From NCBI GenBank assembly GCA_963989385.1, contig OZ022506.1, positions 6,613,415 to 6,677,414 on the forward strand: a stretch of DNA of 64,000 nucleotides. Reading direction: 5' to 3'. Under the pieces are notes generated by a model. It had not been told where the DNA came from. It saw only the letters and a program-made list of their open reading frames with translations, and made no database searches. The DNA comes from Ctena decussata (Eukaryota; Mollusca; Bivalvia; Lucinida; Lucinidae). Shown piece by piece: positions 12,013-23,364 of the stretch. The translations under genes and the position numbers were made by a program. Within the stretch, counting starts at the first letter, position 1. Every line of letters starts with the position of its first letter.

Positions 12013-12188
12013 ACAGTAGATCCCATTTTGATAGAAGGGTCCCCAAATGCGTGCGTTTTTTGTAAAAATAGTGGAAAATGTTGGAGGTCACCGCAAACCT
12101 AAGCCATGTGAGAACAACAAAGCCTCAGTTCGCCTCCATTTCCAAGCAGTCTGTTAAGAGTCTTCTCCTTTTGCATCGACAATATAAA

Positions 12189-12426
12189 TGAGCCACGACA
12201 CGAGAAAACCAACAATGTGGTTGTGCGTCCAGCGCAGACTCAGATCAGCCTGGGCATCCACCCAGTCTGATCGGAGTCTTCGCCAAGCGCTTAAAGGGTA
12301 GCTAAGGGACTAACCTATCTCCATGCGGACAGCGAAGACTCTGATCAGACTGGGCGGATGCCCAGGCTGATCTGAGTCTACGCTGGGCGCACAACCACAT
12401 TGTTGATTTTCTCGTGTCGCGGCTCA
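12189..12426. mobile_element. ~240 bp foldback element, copy 3
   Basis: TGAGCCACGACACGAGAAAA to TCTCGTGTCGCGGCTCA with complementary arms and a central GGTAGCTAAGGGAC. It is nearly intact. Confidence 0.9.
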
Positions 12427-12458
12427 AATTAAGTTTTTCAGAATTCATATACATCTTT

Positions 12459-12552
12459 GGACGGACACACGGCGCCAAGTGTGTGCAACTATGGTTACGT
12501 ACCGCTGAGCCACTTGGGGAACGTCGTTAGGAGAATTGAACTGAACTGAACT
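12459..12552 (-). mobile_element. tRNA-like SINE fragment (GGCGCCAAGTG type), copy 2
   Basis: Nearly identical to 7345-7433 (GGACACACGGCGCCAAGTG, GTACCGCTGAGCCACTTGG, CGTCGTTAGGAGAATTGAAC). It lies 32 bp after the foldback that ends at 12426. Confidence 0.7.
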
Positions 12553-13168
12553 ACATGTAATATACATCTGACAAACACAATGTCTCGGTAGCGGGTCGAT
12601 TCAGTCGGCGGCCTAAAGATGATAGAAATTGATTATTAATGGAGAAATTATCATTAACTGTGCAGAATTTGTTTTTACTCGAACACTTTCGTCATTTGCT
12701 TCTTCAGAGGTAATAAATCGTTATAAAAATGAAAGTAGGAACAATAAACAAACATGCCTATTTACATTTAGAAAAAAGCATGACCATACAAAAGAGAAGA
12801 TTCCAAAGACAAATAAAAAAATGAAACAAGTAGGTCCCTAATGCCTTAGCGGGGACAATGTAAGTCAGATTATAAACCAAACAAGCTCTTTTAATTCGTA
12901 TGTACAATTTGCAAATTTTTCCGTCAAATAATTGAAACTGCAACTTTCTTGTAACTAAAAGAACAAACACAACGCTACAAAAATCATAATATTACAAAAG
13001 ATAGGTCTCGCTGCGTTGCACGTAAAGCTGATTTACAAAACAATTCGGAATCACATTTTGTTATATGTTTCGGTTTATAAACTGATCAGTCGAGCTTCTG
13101 ATAGCCAATCAGTAGATTTAGTAGAATCCCAAACTCTCCAGGTAATTTCATGACGTTAAGTGCATACA
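12553..13168. other. Non-coding DNA, no feature seen
   Basis: No exon, RNA gene or repeat that I can support. Confidence 0.5.
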
Positions 13169-13490
13169 TTGGTTTATTGGTTGTTTTTGGGTTGCCAAAA
13201 GTTTGAGACAGTATTTTAGTCTATATCGGGTCGTCTCCCATAAACTAGAGAGACGATGAGTTTCCAATACCTACTGCAAGCACCGCAGTCACTTGCCCAA
13301 TTTTGAGTCAATACAACGTCAAAAAAAAAATTATGGCATCTTCAGCCTCTTAATATATATGAAACTATTGGTTGGTGAGGGTTACCAGCCCTTTGAGAAC
13401 AGTATTTCAGTCCATATTGGATCGTCTCCCATATAACAGAGAGGCAAAACATTCAGATAGCCTCACCCGCACCCACTGCAAGCACAGCAG
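13169..13490. repeat. Tandem pair of ~125 bp repeats
   Basis: 13169-13295 and 13368-13490 share, in order, ATTGGTT, GGGTT(G/A)CCA, AGTATTT(T/C)AGTC, AT(C/T)GG(G/A)TCGTCTCCCAT and CACTGCAAGCAC(A/C)GCAG. They are diverged direct repeats separated by ~70 bp. Confidence 0.65.
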
Positions 13491-13571
13491 ATCTTGCTTA
13501 AAGTAAAAAGATGGATAATGATTAATACATAAAAAAGTGATTGCAAACAATCCCTGAGGATTGGAATAATT

Positions 13572-15482
13572 GGTTATCCCCTCGGGGATAACCATATTTA
13601 GATAGGAATTTGTACTCGATTTGTACGCCGTTTCCTTTTGCTAAAAAATACAGGTCCCACTATTTCCCGGTAATTCTAAATTTGGCACACAATGCTATAG
13701 GGTTCTTGCCAGCATCGCTAATGCATGATCTTTATAGCTTATATCTTAAAACACTTTATCTCACCCTATACAAACAGTTGCCTGAAAGTTCAGTTAGGCC
13801 ACTCCAAGTTTTTTCTACGTTTAGCATCCGCGGGCGGGTAGGTTTCGACGTCCAGATTGAAAAACAATAAACATAAACAAGCTTCTTAATTTTTGATGTT
13901 TTACGCTTTGAACATTTACATAAGGTGGAAAACCTGTACCATTTATTCGTGTCGCGCTTTTATTTATTTATTTTTTTAAATTTCATTGGAATTTATTCAG
14001 AACTTTTTTCCGTATTTACTCCACAATTCTTTGGGACTTTTTTTTTACCAGATGCCGGTCTCGGGATGTTTTGAAATCATCCGTATAACAATGCAGGTAG
14101 TACTGTAAAATACACTTAGCTGACTTCCTGACTACATATGGCGAAGACTGAGAGTAAACAGGTCTGAGGTACCCTTCCTGCCTTGCGGCCCATACGGGGC
14201 GAGCCTAATATGGCTAGAATTACTTTGTGCATGTTATAACTTTTGCATTTCTAGAGACTAATTTGGCAGGAACAAATGACAGATGTCATTATCACTTAAT
14301 CATGAAGGCTGCATAGTATGGTAAAATAGATGTTGCAAAAGTGCTTATACATGGCAAATTCATAGTCAGTCCAAAATCTTTGGCTTTCCGGGTTTCTAGT
14401 GGTGATTCCTTCACTCTCATGTTTGACATCGTGTTTGGGAAGCCAGATAAGCTTGACTGGTGTTCGTTTCAGAGCTCTAATTAACGTAAAATTTGTTAAT
14501 CCAGGGTCTCTTAAAACTGCCAGAAACTGGACAAATGCAAACAGTCTAGTCCCAGGGACGAAGATAAAAAACAACAACACTATATAATGTGGCAACTGTG
14601 CACGGTCTACACTGTTCCCTTAAAATACTTCAGTTTCCATAAAAATGAAAGATGGTAATTTCACCAGAGACGCGTTAAATACTCAAGGCACTCAACCAGT
14701 TTATAAAAGGAAATTTCAAAGGGTAGGCCTAGAAATGGGCTAGAGTATGAAATGAATTCTGTCTTGAGATGCAAACTCTTCCTTGGTGGACTATCAGATG
14801 AACACACGTATGAGATACTCTGATGTTTTAAATACATGTACTGGAATTATAGTCAGTTTATCTTTTTTTTAATTTGCTGTTCGTTGGGAACTGTTCAACT
14901 GATATTATCACTATATCAATGGATTAACTAAGTCTTTAACTGACGTTTTTTCTATGGCACTTCGTTTGTTTTTTCCGGATAGATAGGTAGGTTTTGCTAA
15001 CAAGGGTGGACGCTAAACATAGAAAAAACTTGGTGTGGCCTTATCACTTAACAGTACAGATCAATAACAAGTTCTGCTTGATTAACGCTCTTTACCGGTA
15101 TTTGCTCCCATAATTTGGCGCACCCAGCTGCAGGGTCCCTGCCAGCATTGCTAAGACATGACCTGAACACTTCATCTCGCCTAATACAAGAATCTCACCT
15201 AATACAAGCACGTACCAGAGTACTGTTCACTTACGAAGAGCCATTACTAAACAGTACAGGTCATCTAACAAAAGTTAATAGCACTGAAGCTCACCTGATA
15301 CAAGCAATCACTAGACAAAAAGAAAAAGCTGTCAAACTCGCCACTTACCTACAGCTTCAACAAATCTAAGAATACAATAGAATTAACTTGTACTGCTGCC
15401 AATTTTCTGCTTTACCACTTGCATCATATAGATTCATTTGCTAAGGGATAACCTCTCAAGCTTTTTCAAAAGCTAAACTTGT
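13572..15482 (+). repeat. ~645 bp dispersed repeat, copy A, interrupted
   Basis: The left part (13572-13796) begins with a hairpin GGTTATCCCC...GGGGATAACC and matches 22078 onward. The right part (15041-15482) matches 22301-22721 and ends with GGGATAACCTCTCAAG and an AGCTTTTTCAAAAGCT hairpin. The uninterrupted copy B at 22078-22721 shows that the ~1.24 kb between the two parts is an insertion. Confidence 0.85.
13797..15040. mobile_element. 1,244 bp Harbinger-like TIR element inside repeat copy A
   Basis: The terminal inverted repeats are about 35 bp. The left end reads GGCCACTCCAAGTTTTTTCT; the right end read in reverse complement is GGCCACACCAAGTTTTTTCT. The first 35 positions differ at only four or so sites. 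TTA flanks both ends (13794-13796 and 15041-15043). A 3 bp TTA/TAA duplication and GG-starting TIRs are characteristic of PIF/Harbinger. Open frames inside (for example 14296-14595 minus) resemble no transposase I know, so it is probably non-autonomous. Confidence 0.8.
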
Positions 15483-16823
15483 AAGAGCATTAAATGAATG
15501 TACGGAGAGACGTTTTAGGGCCACCACGCAGCACAACCACAAGAGCTCTGATATGCAAAGTACAAAGATAGGCAATGATCAGGAGTATGAGGAATATGGA
15601 ATATGAGCCTATATGAGTAGGACGCCCCAATGCCGAAAGTTTCGTGGCATCTTCGCCTGTCCATACCACCTCAATACATCTATTAAGAAAAATGCAAGAA
15701 AAGGCAACAACTACCCTTCTTTCTCAGGTGGGACTTTTACAGTTTTTCAATTACAATCTCTTGATATCGATGCCCTGTCTGCCGCTCTAAATTAATTCGA
15801 TACAGAAAACGTTGACAGTGATAATAATACCCAAACAATAGTTCAGTCTATTTGTATTTATTCCTTTAGTTGGGCCAGCTCGTGACAGAATTTGCCTCAA
15901 GGCATATGCAAACTAGTATACCCGGACTAGCCTGTGCTTGCGCAGGCTTGTCCGGGTGTTCCCAGTTCGTCAACACATTTATGCAAGTAAGGTTTCGTAT
16001 TAGATAAACTGTGCATGGGCTGACTAGTCTGCGAATGCGCACGGGGCGATCTGGAAATGGACAGGTAACGATTGTCGTTAGAAAAAGTTTTTACGACCGG
16101 CTCACGTATCAGAGCGGTTTCAATTACTACATTTAGTCCCTATATACGTAGCAATTTCTGAGTGGTGTCAGCTCCATACGGAGAAATTATGACGATATAA
16201 TTGTTATTATTGAGACGAATGAAATGCTAAAATCTACAGCAAATCTAATAAAGAAATTCCTTCTGAATAGAGCCAAATCCTAGATAATCTACCCGAGTTG
16301 CTATATCAAGTGTTATCAACGAGTTCTAGCCACTTGAAATTATTGCCTTTTTCTTGTTCTGTACAATGTACAAAGAGACGGAAAATATTTGCAAAGATGT
16401 GTCGCTTCATGAGAGTAACATTATTTAAAATGGCCAATCAGTCAATAAGGCATTTATTTTGTTTAGTTTTCAAGACACACAAATACAAAGCATGCACGTA
16501 CTCCATGCAGATGCACTCTAGTCCAAACCCTTTTTATCTTTATTTTTGATTTTTTTTTGTTGCTTGTAAATATATAGCATGGTTTTTGTAAGAAATAAAT
16601 AAGCTGTCTGGACTGTGGAGTAATGGATGCATAACGATTTCAACCCTGTTTTGGCTTCCACGAATTTGAAATTCGGCTACTTAGAAACCGTAGTAAAAGA
16701 GCCTAAGACTTTGAGTTAATAGCGTCAAACAATTACCCAAACTGACCCGTCTGTAAAGTATGGTCATGCTAGAATCTGGTCGGCCATGAATCGTCTACAT
16801 GTCGTAGAATGACTGAGCGAAAA
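15483..16823. other. Non-coding DNA with a small hairpin
   Basis: A GC-rich hairpin sits at 15921-15957 (CCCGGACTAGCCTG...CAGGCTTGTCCGGG). No gene is recognised elsewhere in the block; the 83-codon frame at 16298-16549 has no family similarity. Confidence 0.5.
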
Positions 16824-16909
16824 CCCAGCGGGCACACGCTTTGAAATGACGTCTTGTTGACGTGTCCGACGTCAATACGACGTCATTTTGACGTCATGTG
16901 CCTGCTGGG
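16824..16909. mobile_element. Hairpin MITE, GACGTC core subfamily
   Basis: Ends CCCAGCGGGCACA and TGTGCCTGCTGGG. The interior is made of ACGTC/GACGT blocks, including a perfect TGACGTCA. It has the same termini as the TTGATTCAACG elements but a different core. Confidence 0.85.
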
Positions 16910-18772
16910 AAAGCTTTAACTTTGCTTACAACGCTCTCCGACTAGACGCTTATTCGTTTCTTTATTTACTGTCTGTTTCTGGGGGGACAGGACGGAAGTG
17001 GCAAGTGGGAACAGATTTCAATAATAATCACAATATGTGACATGCTCTAAGATCTCCTCACAAGTAAGACCGATATATAGCGGCCCCGTTTGAAGTCGAA
17101 ATTCAGTTACGAATCTTAGTTACAACAGGCCTTTTGTAGAGGTTATATCATCAGGATTGATAAAAATGTTACATATGTTTTGATCTTACTTTGTTTGTAA
17201 AGGAATGCATACAGAAAAATCAAGAACTATTTGAGTGCAAATATTTCTGTCGCCACGGCAGCAAAGTCCGTTCTTAATTGGACGGTGTAAACACAAACCA
17301 GACCTACAGACAGTTTGACCTTGCTCTGATGTACACTGCTCATCGGACAGTTCATATAGCATAGCTTTCCGTAGTTATGAAAGATGAATTTGCCTTAATA
17401 TCCTCTTCGCATAGTCCAATAGTCAAAATAGGGGTGTCCAGGGGTGTACCTATACCCACGGTTACGTCGGTAATGAAAAATGGAATCGTAAATTGTCAAC
17501 ATTAGATCAGGCGATGATTGTTACAAAAATGTCTTGGTCGCCAACACCACCGGGGAGCTTTAATTAGAAACACACAAACTGAATCATTTGAAATGAAACA
17601 AACTTCGAATTAATACATCCGTACAAAGAGATATCTAAACTATTGTTGTTGTTTTTACTTATTTAATCAGTGATTTTGACTGCCTATTTTATTTTGTCAT
17701 CCCTTACCCGCCTTCAGATTTAGAGGTAGTGATAATGTAATGTCAACTGAAACTCCCAGGAGAAAAGGTGGCTGTTACAATGTGGGGGTCAAAGAAGACT
17801 AAGACTAGCTCGCACAGATAAGCAATCTGCTCAGAGTGTGCCCTGTACGCATGACGATATCAAGCTTATGGGAAGTGTATGTAAAAAGTAATTGATCCAG
17901 ATCAGTTCGTACAGATATTCAGGCTTACCGTTGGCATAAATTCGTGCGGAAAAGCTCAAACACTCAGTTCCAATGTATTTCTGTGTTTGTGGAATGCCAT
18001 ATTATTCAAATTTTGTCAGCCTATTTTTCATAATGAATCCTGCTACTCTTTAGCTTGGCCAGGGACATATCAGCCATTAAATAGTGAATCCCCTCATTTG
18101 TCTCAACTCCTGATCTATAAATGCACACACGTTTGCTTCCAGCAGCTTACTTGCTTAAAGGCTTGTTCGATCAGCCGTAGTATCTTGATCTGGGCTTACG
18201 GAATCTTAGAGATACAATCTATTATCGGTCGTTACACCGATCCCAGGCTTAGATCTAGACCACAGCTAGCTGGCGGGGCTCTCTCTGCAAAACTGATGGG
18301 GCTTAGGGCCCAAAGAAAGACGCTATAATCAGGGTTCCATATAGAATAGATTACCCGATGTAAAATCAAGAAAACATAATGTTTACCTTTAAATATGTTA
18401 TGACATATCATTGAAATCGCCTCACCGAAGGGATTCCATTGAGATGGAACATATATTTTAATCTGACCTTATGAAATAGCATCTCAAATTATCTTCATGT
18501 GCTTTTTATTACCTACATTCCTGCGTTATATTGGACACAGAGCCCCAGACGGCGGGGCTTAAGCCCCAAAGCCCACCCCCTGGATCCGGGGCTGGAATCT
18601 AGACTAACTTCGCGACCACTCGTACGTCAGGTCGTGTGTTAGCAAGGATGACTGGGCTATCACTCTTGCAATCTTTCGACAGGCGGTGCAAGAAGCAGTG
18701 ACTTAGAGCGGTAATATGCATGAAACCGCTATTATTCCAAATTGTGTACAAAATCAGACGCGAGTCCCACGC
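16910..18772. other. Non-coding DNA, no gene recognised
   Basis: The longest frame (17987-18328, 113 codons) has no recognisable domain and no splice or promoter context. I see no repeat with clear ends. Confidence 0.5.
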
Positions 18773-18880
18773 ACTAACTGCACAAATTGTGCGATTCTAA
18801 AATCGTACGTTGCAATCGCACAATTTGTGCAGTATCATTTGCTCGTACGATTTTAGAATTGCACAATTTGTGCAGTTAGT
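18773..18880. repeat. 108 bp inverted repeat, ~37 bp arms
   Basis: Left arm ACTAACTGCACAAATTGTGC... and right arm ...GCACAATTTGTGCAGTTAGT are complementary out to CGTACG. The loop contains a third GCACAATTTGTGCAGT block. It looks like a small MITE. Confidence 0.8.
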
Positions 18881-20940
18881 TTAATGTAATTCTTCGGAAA
18901 AGGGAAGAAGGAGATGCACATTTCTTTGCTCTTTCCATCTTAGAAATGAATAGTTTCTCGAATATGCATAATGAAATTGAAATTAATAAATTAAATGTAC
19001 GTCTCTTAGCTCTTTAAACAATTTTAGTTTGCAAAGCCATTAATTGTCGTCCCGCCGAACGGTCATGAACTTTAAGGATCTCCGAACTGTTAGCATATGT
19101 CCTTTATATAATATTTACCCAACTGATGTATTAACCAAATAATTCATAAATTTGTAAATAATTTGACTATTCCATCTATCATTTTACAGAAATTAAGCTT
19201 TGGATTACAATGGTTCGCAATAGGATTAGTGGTTTTTATTTTAAGCTTAGCACTGGGTTAAAGATGCCATGTTCCTTGTCTGAAGGGTCGCCAAGCAGAT
19301 GTGTGTTCACATTGTGTTCAAAGTCTTCACATATATAATTTACAAGATTCACAACCTTGGTGTGCGATGAGCTAAGGCTCTGATCAGACTGCGGGAAGGC
19401 GCAGTCAGATCTGAGCCCTCGCTTTTCGCACTCTTGACGTAAGATACCATTTGTTTCGTGACGAGGACCTATTTTATTTGTTTTCGTGACTGAAGTTTGA
19501 CCACTGGAGCCAGAACTACGATTTTTAATATTTATTTTGTATTATCTTTCTGATGGTCACTCAAAATCTCCTACGAAATTCACCAATCAAATAATAAAAT
19601 CCATAAGAAGTTGAAACTTTGGTTTAATTTCATACTAATCAAATAAACCGGACAGAGAAATAAATCCTCTGACAGAATTAAATAGATGACAACGAAATTA
19701 AATCAATAGTCAAATGTTTGTTTTCTCTTCGGACGGAAAGGCACAAAGAAATTGATAATATTTAAAACTTGAAGGCTTAACTTTGTATTTGTTTTTGTGT
19801 ATGACTGTTAAGAAGAAGTGTTGACCGAGTTATTTGAGAGAAAATAAAACCGTTTGAATAAACAACTTAACACAGACAAGAAGGAACCGAGCTCTTGTTT
19901 ATAATATGTTTACTATTGGTTTTATGTTTTAAATAAAATATTGAAGAATCGTTGTGCATTTTGAAGTTGTATAAGTATTTAGAGTGAAAAGGTGCCAGGG
20001 GCTCATTCGCGCGTATGGTCGAATAGCGTGCTATAGATCCGCGTAGCCCTTGTTTTATCTAAAGACCTCATCAGCGAGACACCATCTCACAGCATAGAAC
20101 AAGGCGAGAGCTTGTTATATGACATGCAAGAATTTCGTGGGACAGCGATACTTTTTGTCTCAACTTTCTTTTAACGTGCGCCCTCTTCAATGTCCCTTTT
20201 CCCTCCCCTATTTTTGTCTGTGTTTAAGAGCACAAAGCACCCATAAACGTTTCTATTGTCTCGAGCGCTTGCGGATCCAAAAAAAAAAAATACAAAAAAA
20301 AAAAAAAAAAAAAAAAATCAAATGGAGGGATTTTTTTAAAACGACATTTAGATAAATATATGTTAAATAAACATCCTTGACAAAATGCTGATATCAGATG
20401 AAATAAATCATTGGAATAATTTTGATAATGATTTTGTAAGATTGTTTTTACGATTAATTTATGATGCCAGACTTACCTTAAGTTGTTTTTATGATTTGAA
20501 ACAAACACAATAATTTTAATGTCTGTCATTCTTCCATTTAACTGGGGTTCTTGCAAATGAAAGCTGACCTAGTTGGGTAACCTTTCGAAAGGTCTTCTAA
20601 TTTTATTCAGTTCGACAAATATGGGGGCCCTTGCATCCGCCGAACGTTCCAATACGCAACAATTATGTAACTTGGAACATAAATGTCTGCCCTAAATGTG
20701 CATTTGCAACTGTTGCACAGATTATGTGCACTTATATGTATTTTTACATGCTCTAATATGTATTTGTACAAAAGGCTTGATCAAAGAACACCCTATGGTT
20801 GCAGTGCATGATTTTCAGCTACATTCCCCCCCTCCACCCCTAACACCAAAAAAAAAAATAATGAATGACAAACAAGAGTGCCTCTTACAGTTTAGACTTT
20901 TTCGCTGTGCGCATGCGCTTTGTCAGTGTCGTTTCGCTTA
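18881..20940. other. AT-rich non-coding DNA with a foldback and A-tract
   Basis: Contains a foldback of the 1593 type at 19362-19433 (GTGCGATGAG...CTCGCTTTTCGCAC) and an A-rich tract near 20279-20320 that could be a retroposon tail. 19440-19960 is repeat-poor and rich in TAAT/ATCAAATAA motifs but shows no coding signal. Confidence 0.5.
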
Positions 20941-21005
20941 TGCGCATGCGTCAGTTCTGCTGTCGCTCACAGTCTGTGAGCGATAGCAGAACTGACGCAT
21001 GCGCA
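20941..21005. repeat. 65 bp near-perfect palindrome
   Basis: TGCGCATGCGTCAGTTCTGC on the left is mirrored by GCAGAACTGACGCATGCGCA on the right. The arms are 32 bp with one mismatch and meet at CACAG-T-CTGTG. Confidence 0.85.
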
Positions 21006-21717
21006 GCAGTCTACATGCATGTTACCCACTTTAGCCGACCTTGGCTTGACAGAATATGAAAAATATCAGCAATTCATTGGAAATGAAAACGAGTTAAAGG
21101 GAGGCGCATGGAAAGAACTTGACTGTCGTCAAATAAACATAAATTCAATAATTTGTTCGCAACAGTTGCAATATGAGAAGCATAATAATTTGATAACATT
21201 AGATATGAAATGAAACTCATGATAACTTTCTTATCGCATACAATCAGTCTTTAGAAAGAGACAGTGATAATGATTTTTGCTATCATATTAATCTACAGTA
21301 AATAACCTAAATACTGAGGCAACTTTGCAAATAACCTGATAACCGTTTATTTTATTGAATTCGAACAAGTTCATTTTGGAGTTCGGCGTTTTGTCAAACA
21401 TTTATAGGCGGAACGGCAGCCAAGGCAGACTTAGATTAGATTGCTCCAACAGAAGCAGTTTGCTCTGGGTCTGAAGTTTTGCTGAGAATAAAAAAAACGT
21501 CTGTGCTAATCTAGAGGGACCTTGTGGCACAATGAAAATAAAATATTAGGATAGTAATGTATTTGTAATATATTCCTATTTAGTAACTTGTCACTATATC
21601 TTGAGTTATAGCCGACACACCTGATGGTAATAGAATAAAAAATAATTTGTTTATTTTTCTTTAATTATCGATAATCGAGCTAGGTAAATGCGATTTTACA
21701 AGTCAGAACCAATATTC
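21006..21717. other. Non-coding DNA, no feature seen
   Basis: No exon, RNA gene or repeat that I can support. Confidence 0.5.
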
Positions 21718-21832
21718 GGAATCTTCGGAATCGTTTAGCTAAACACTGTTGTGTTTTGCTAAACGAATCTTCGGAATCGTTTAGCTAAACACTGTTGTGT
21801 TTTGCTAAACGATTTCGAAGATTCCAGGTACA
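21718..21832. repeat. Tandemly duplicated hairpin repeat
   Basis: A 46 bp unit containing CGTTTAGCTAAACAC-TGTT-GTGTTTTGCTAAACG occurs twice in direct orientation (from 21719 and 21765). Only the outer pair GGAATCTTCGGAATCG / CGATTTCGAAGATTCC closes the full stem. The repeat unit starts exactly at the stem boundary. Confidence 0.8.
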
Positions 21833-22077
21833 ACAGGGGTTGTTTAATTCCCACCACCCCTCTTTAAGAGACAGGACTCTCTGGTGATACGCAGCGATAA
21901 ATATTGCTGTAGAGTTCTCGAGAAGAAGCCTCAACTTAATCTAAAGCGGCTTAAAAAACTAATGGACTTCGGTGAAAAGAAAACTTATTATTTTAATATC
22001 AGTAAAAGGTACTTACGAGTATATTACCAGTTTGAGGGCTACAAAATGTTAAGGTAAATGTTTCCCATAGCCTAGTT

Positions 22078-22721
22078 GGTTATCCCCTCGGGGATAACCA
22101 TATTAAGATAGGAATTCGTACTCGATTTGTACGCCGTTTCCTTTTGCTAAAAATACAGGTCCCACTATTTCCCGGGTCTTCTACATTTGGCACACCCTGC
22201 TATAGGTCTCTCGCCAGCATCGCTAATGCATGATCTTTATAGCTTTTATCTTAAAACACTTTATCCCACCCTATACAAACAGTTACCTGAAAGTTATCAC
22301 TTAACAGTACAGATCAATAACAAGTTCTGATTGATTAACGCTAAATGCAGGTTCCACTATTTACCGGTATTTGCTCCCATACTTTGACGCACCCAGCTGC
22401 AGGGTCCCTTCCAGCATTGCTAAGACATGAGCTGCAAAAACACTTCATCTCGCCTAATAAAAGAATTTCACCTAATACAAGCACTTACCAGAGAGAACAG
22501 TCCACCTACGAAGAGCCATTACTAAACAGTACAGGTCATCTAACAAAAGTTAATAGCAAGAAAAAGCTGTCAAACATGCCACTCACCTACAGCTTCAACA
22601 AATCTAAGAATACAAGAAGTTTAACTTGTATTGCTGCCAATTTTCTGCTTTACCACTTGCATCCTATAGATTCGTTTGCTAAGGGATAACCTCTCAACCT
22701 TTTTCTAAAGCTAAACTTGTG
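22078..22721 (+). repeat. ~645 bp dispersed repeat, copy B, uninterrupted
   Basis: Begins with the GGTTATCCCC/GGGGATAACC hairpin and ends with GGGATAACC followed by a TTTTTCTAAAGCT tail. It aligns to copy A across the whole length once the 1,244 bp insertion is removed. Two internal blocks (CAGGTCCCACTATTTCCCGG and CAGGTTCCACTATTTACCGG) are themselves related, so the unit may be an internal dimer. The 114-codon frame is not recognisable as a protein. Confidence 0.8.
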
Positions 22722-22861
22722 CCCGTAAGGGCAGTACGGGTTAGAAACTCACTATATTTGGCACAGCATATCAATGGTGGAGTCCATTCGCCTCCTTTCC
22801 CTGCACTGGCATAACCTTAGTCGAAATAGGTACCCACACACTTCTGGATTGACATAGATCA

Positions 22862-22965
22862 TTTTCCAGTCACAGAATGGCCCAAAACGGGTGGAACCTG
22901 CGACCTTCCCGTCGATTTTTTGCGCCATAACGGAGTCGCTCTAACCACTCGACTACGGCGCCCCT
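22862..22965 (-). mobile_element. tRNA-derived SINE head, minus strand
   Basis: The minus strand reads TAGTCGAGTGGTTAGAGCGA (A-box region, around 22942-22955) and GGTTCCACCC (B-box-like, 22889-22898). The spacing is wide, as in a Ser/Leu-type tRNA. AATAAATAAATA-type tails follow near 23007-23060. Confidence 0.7.
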
Positions 22966-23256
22966 CTCGACTTGCCCATTCCTTAAATCTCTTGTTCAGC
23001 TTTTGAAAATAAATAATATATAGATAAATCAGCTTTTGAAAATAAATAAATAAATAAATGAAAAAATGTTTACGGGGTGGGCAGGGACCTAATGTGCGTC
23101 GGGAAGACTGAAACACACATATATTTAATGCATTTTTCGTCTAATAAATATTGCCATATGCAGAAAACTGTCTTTTCTTTTTCTTAGGATTAATATTGCA
23201 GTTTTATTTTGTTTGTTTAACTATTTTCGATCAGCTCTGTCTCTTTCCGTCCCTGT

Positions 23257-23364
23257 CCCAGCGGGCACATTTTGTCGAAATAACGTCGTACTGATGTCGA
23301 TGCGACGTCATCACGTCGCACCGACTTAAGTACGACGTCATTACGACGTCATGTGCCTGCTGGG
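23257..23364. mobile_element. Hairpin MITE, GACGTC core subfamily
   Basis: CCCAGCGGGCACATTTTG to CATGTGCCTGCTGGG with alternating ATGCGACGTCAT / TACGACGTCATT blocks. It can fold end to end. Confidence 0.85.

Noticed and set aside
17987..18328. 113-codon plus-strand ORF
   Set aside because: No family similarity, no splice sites or promoter context; its length alone is not convincing in this much sequence.
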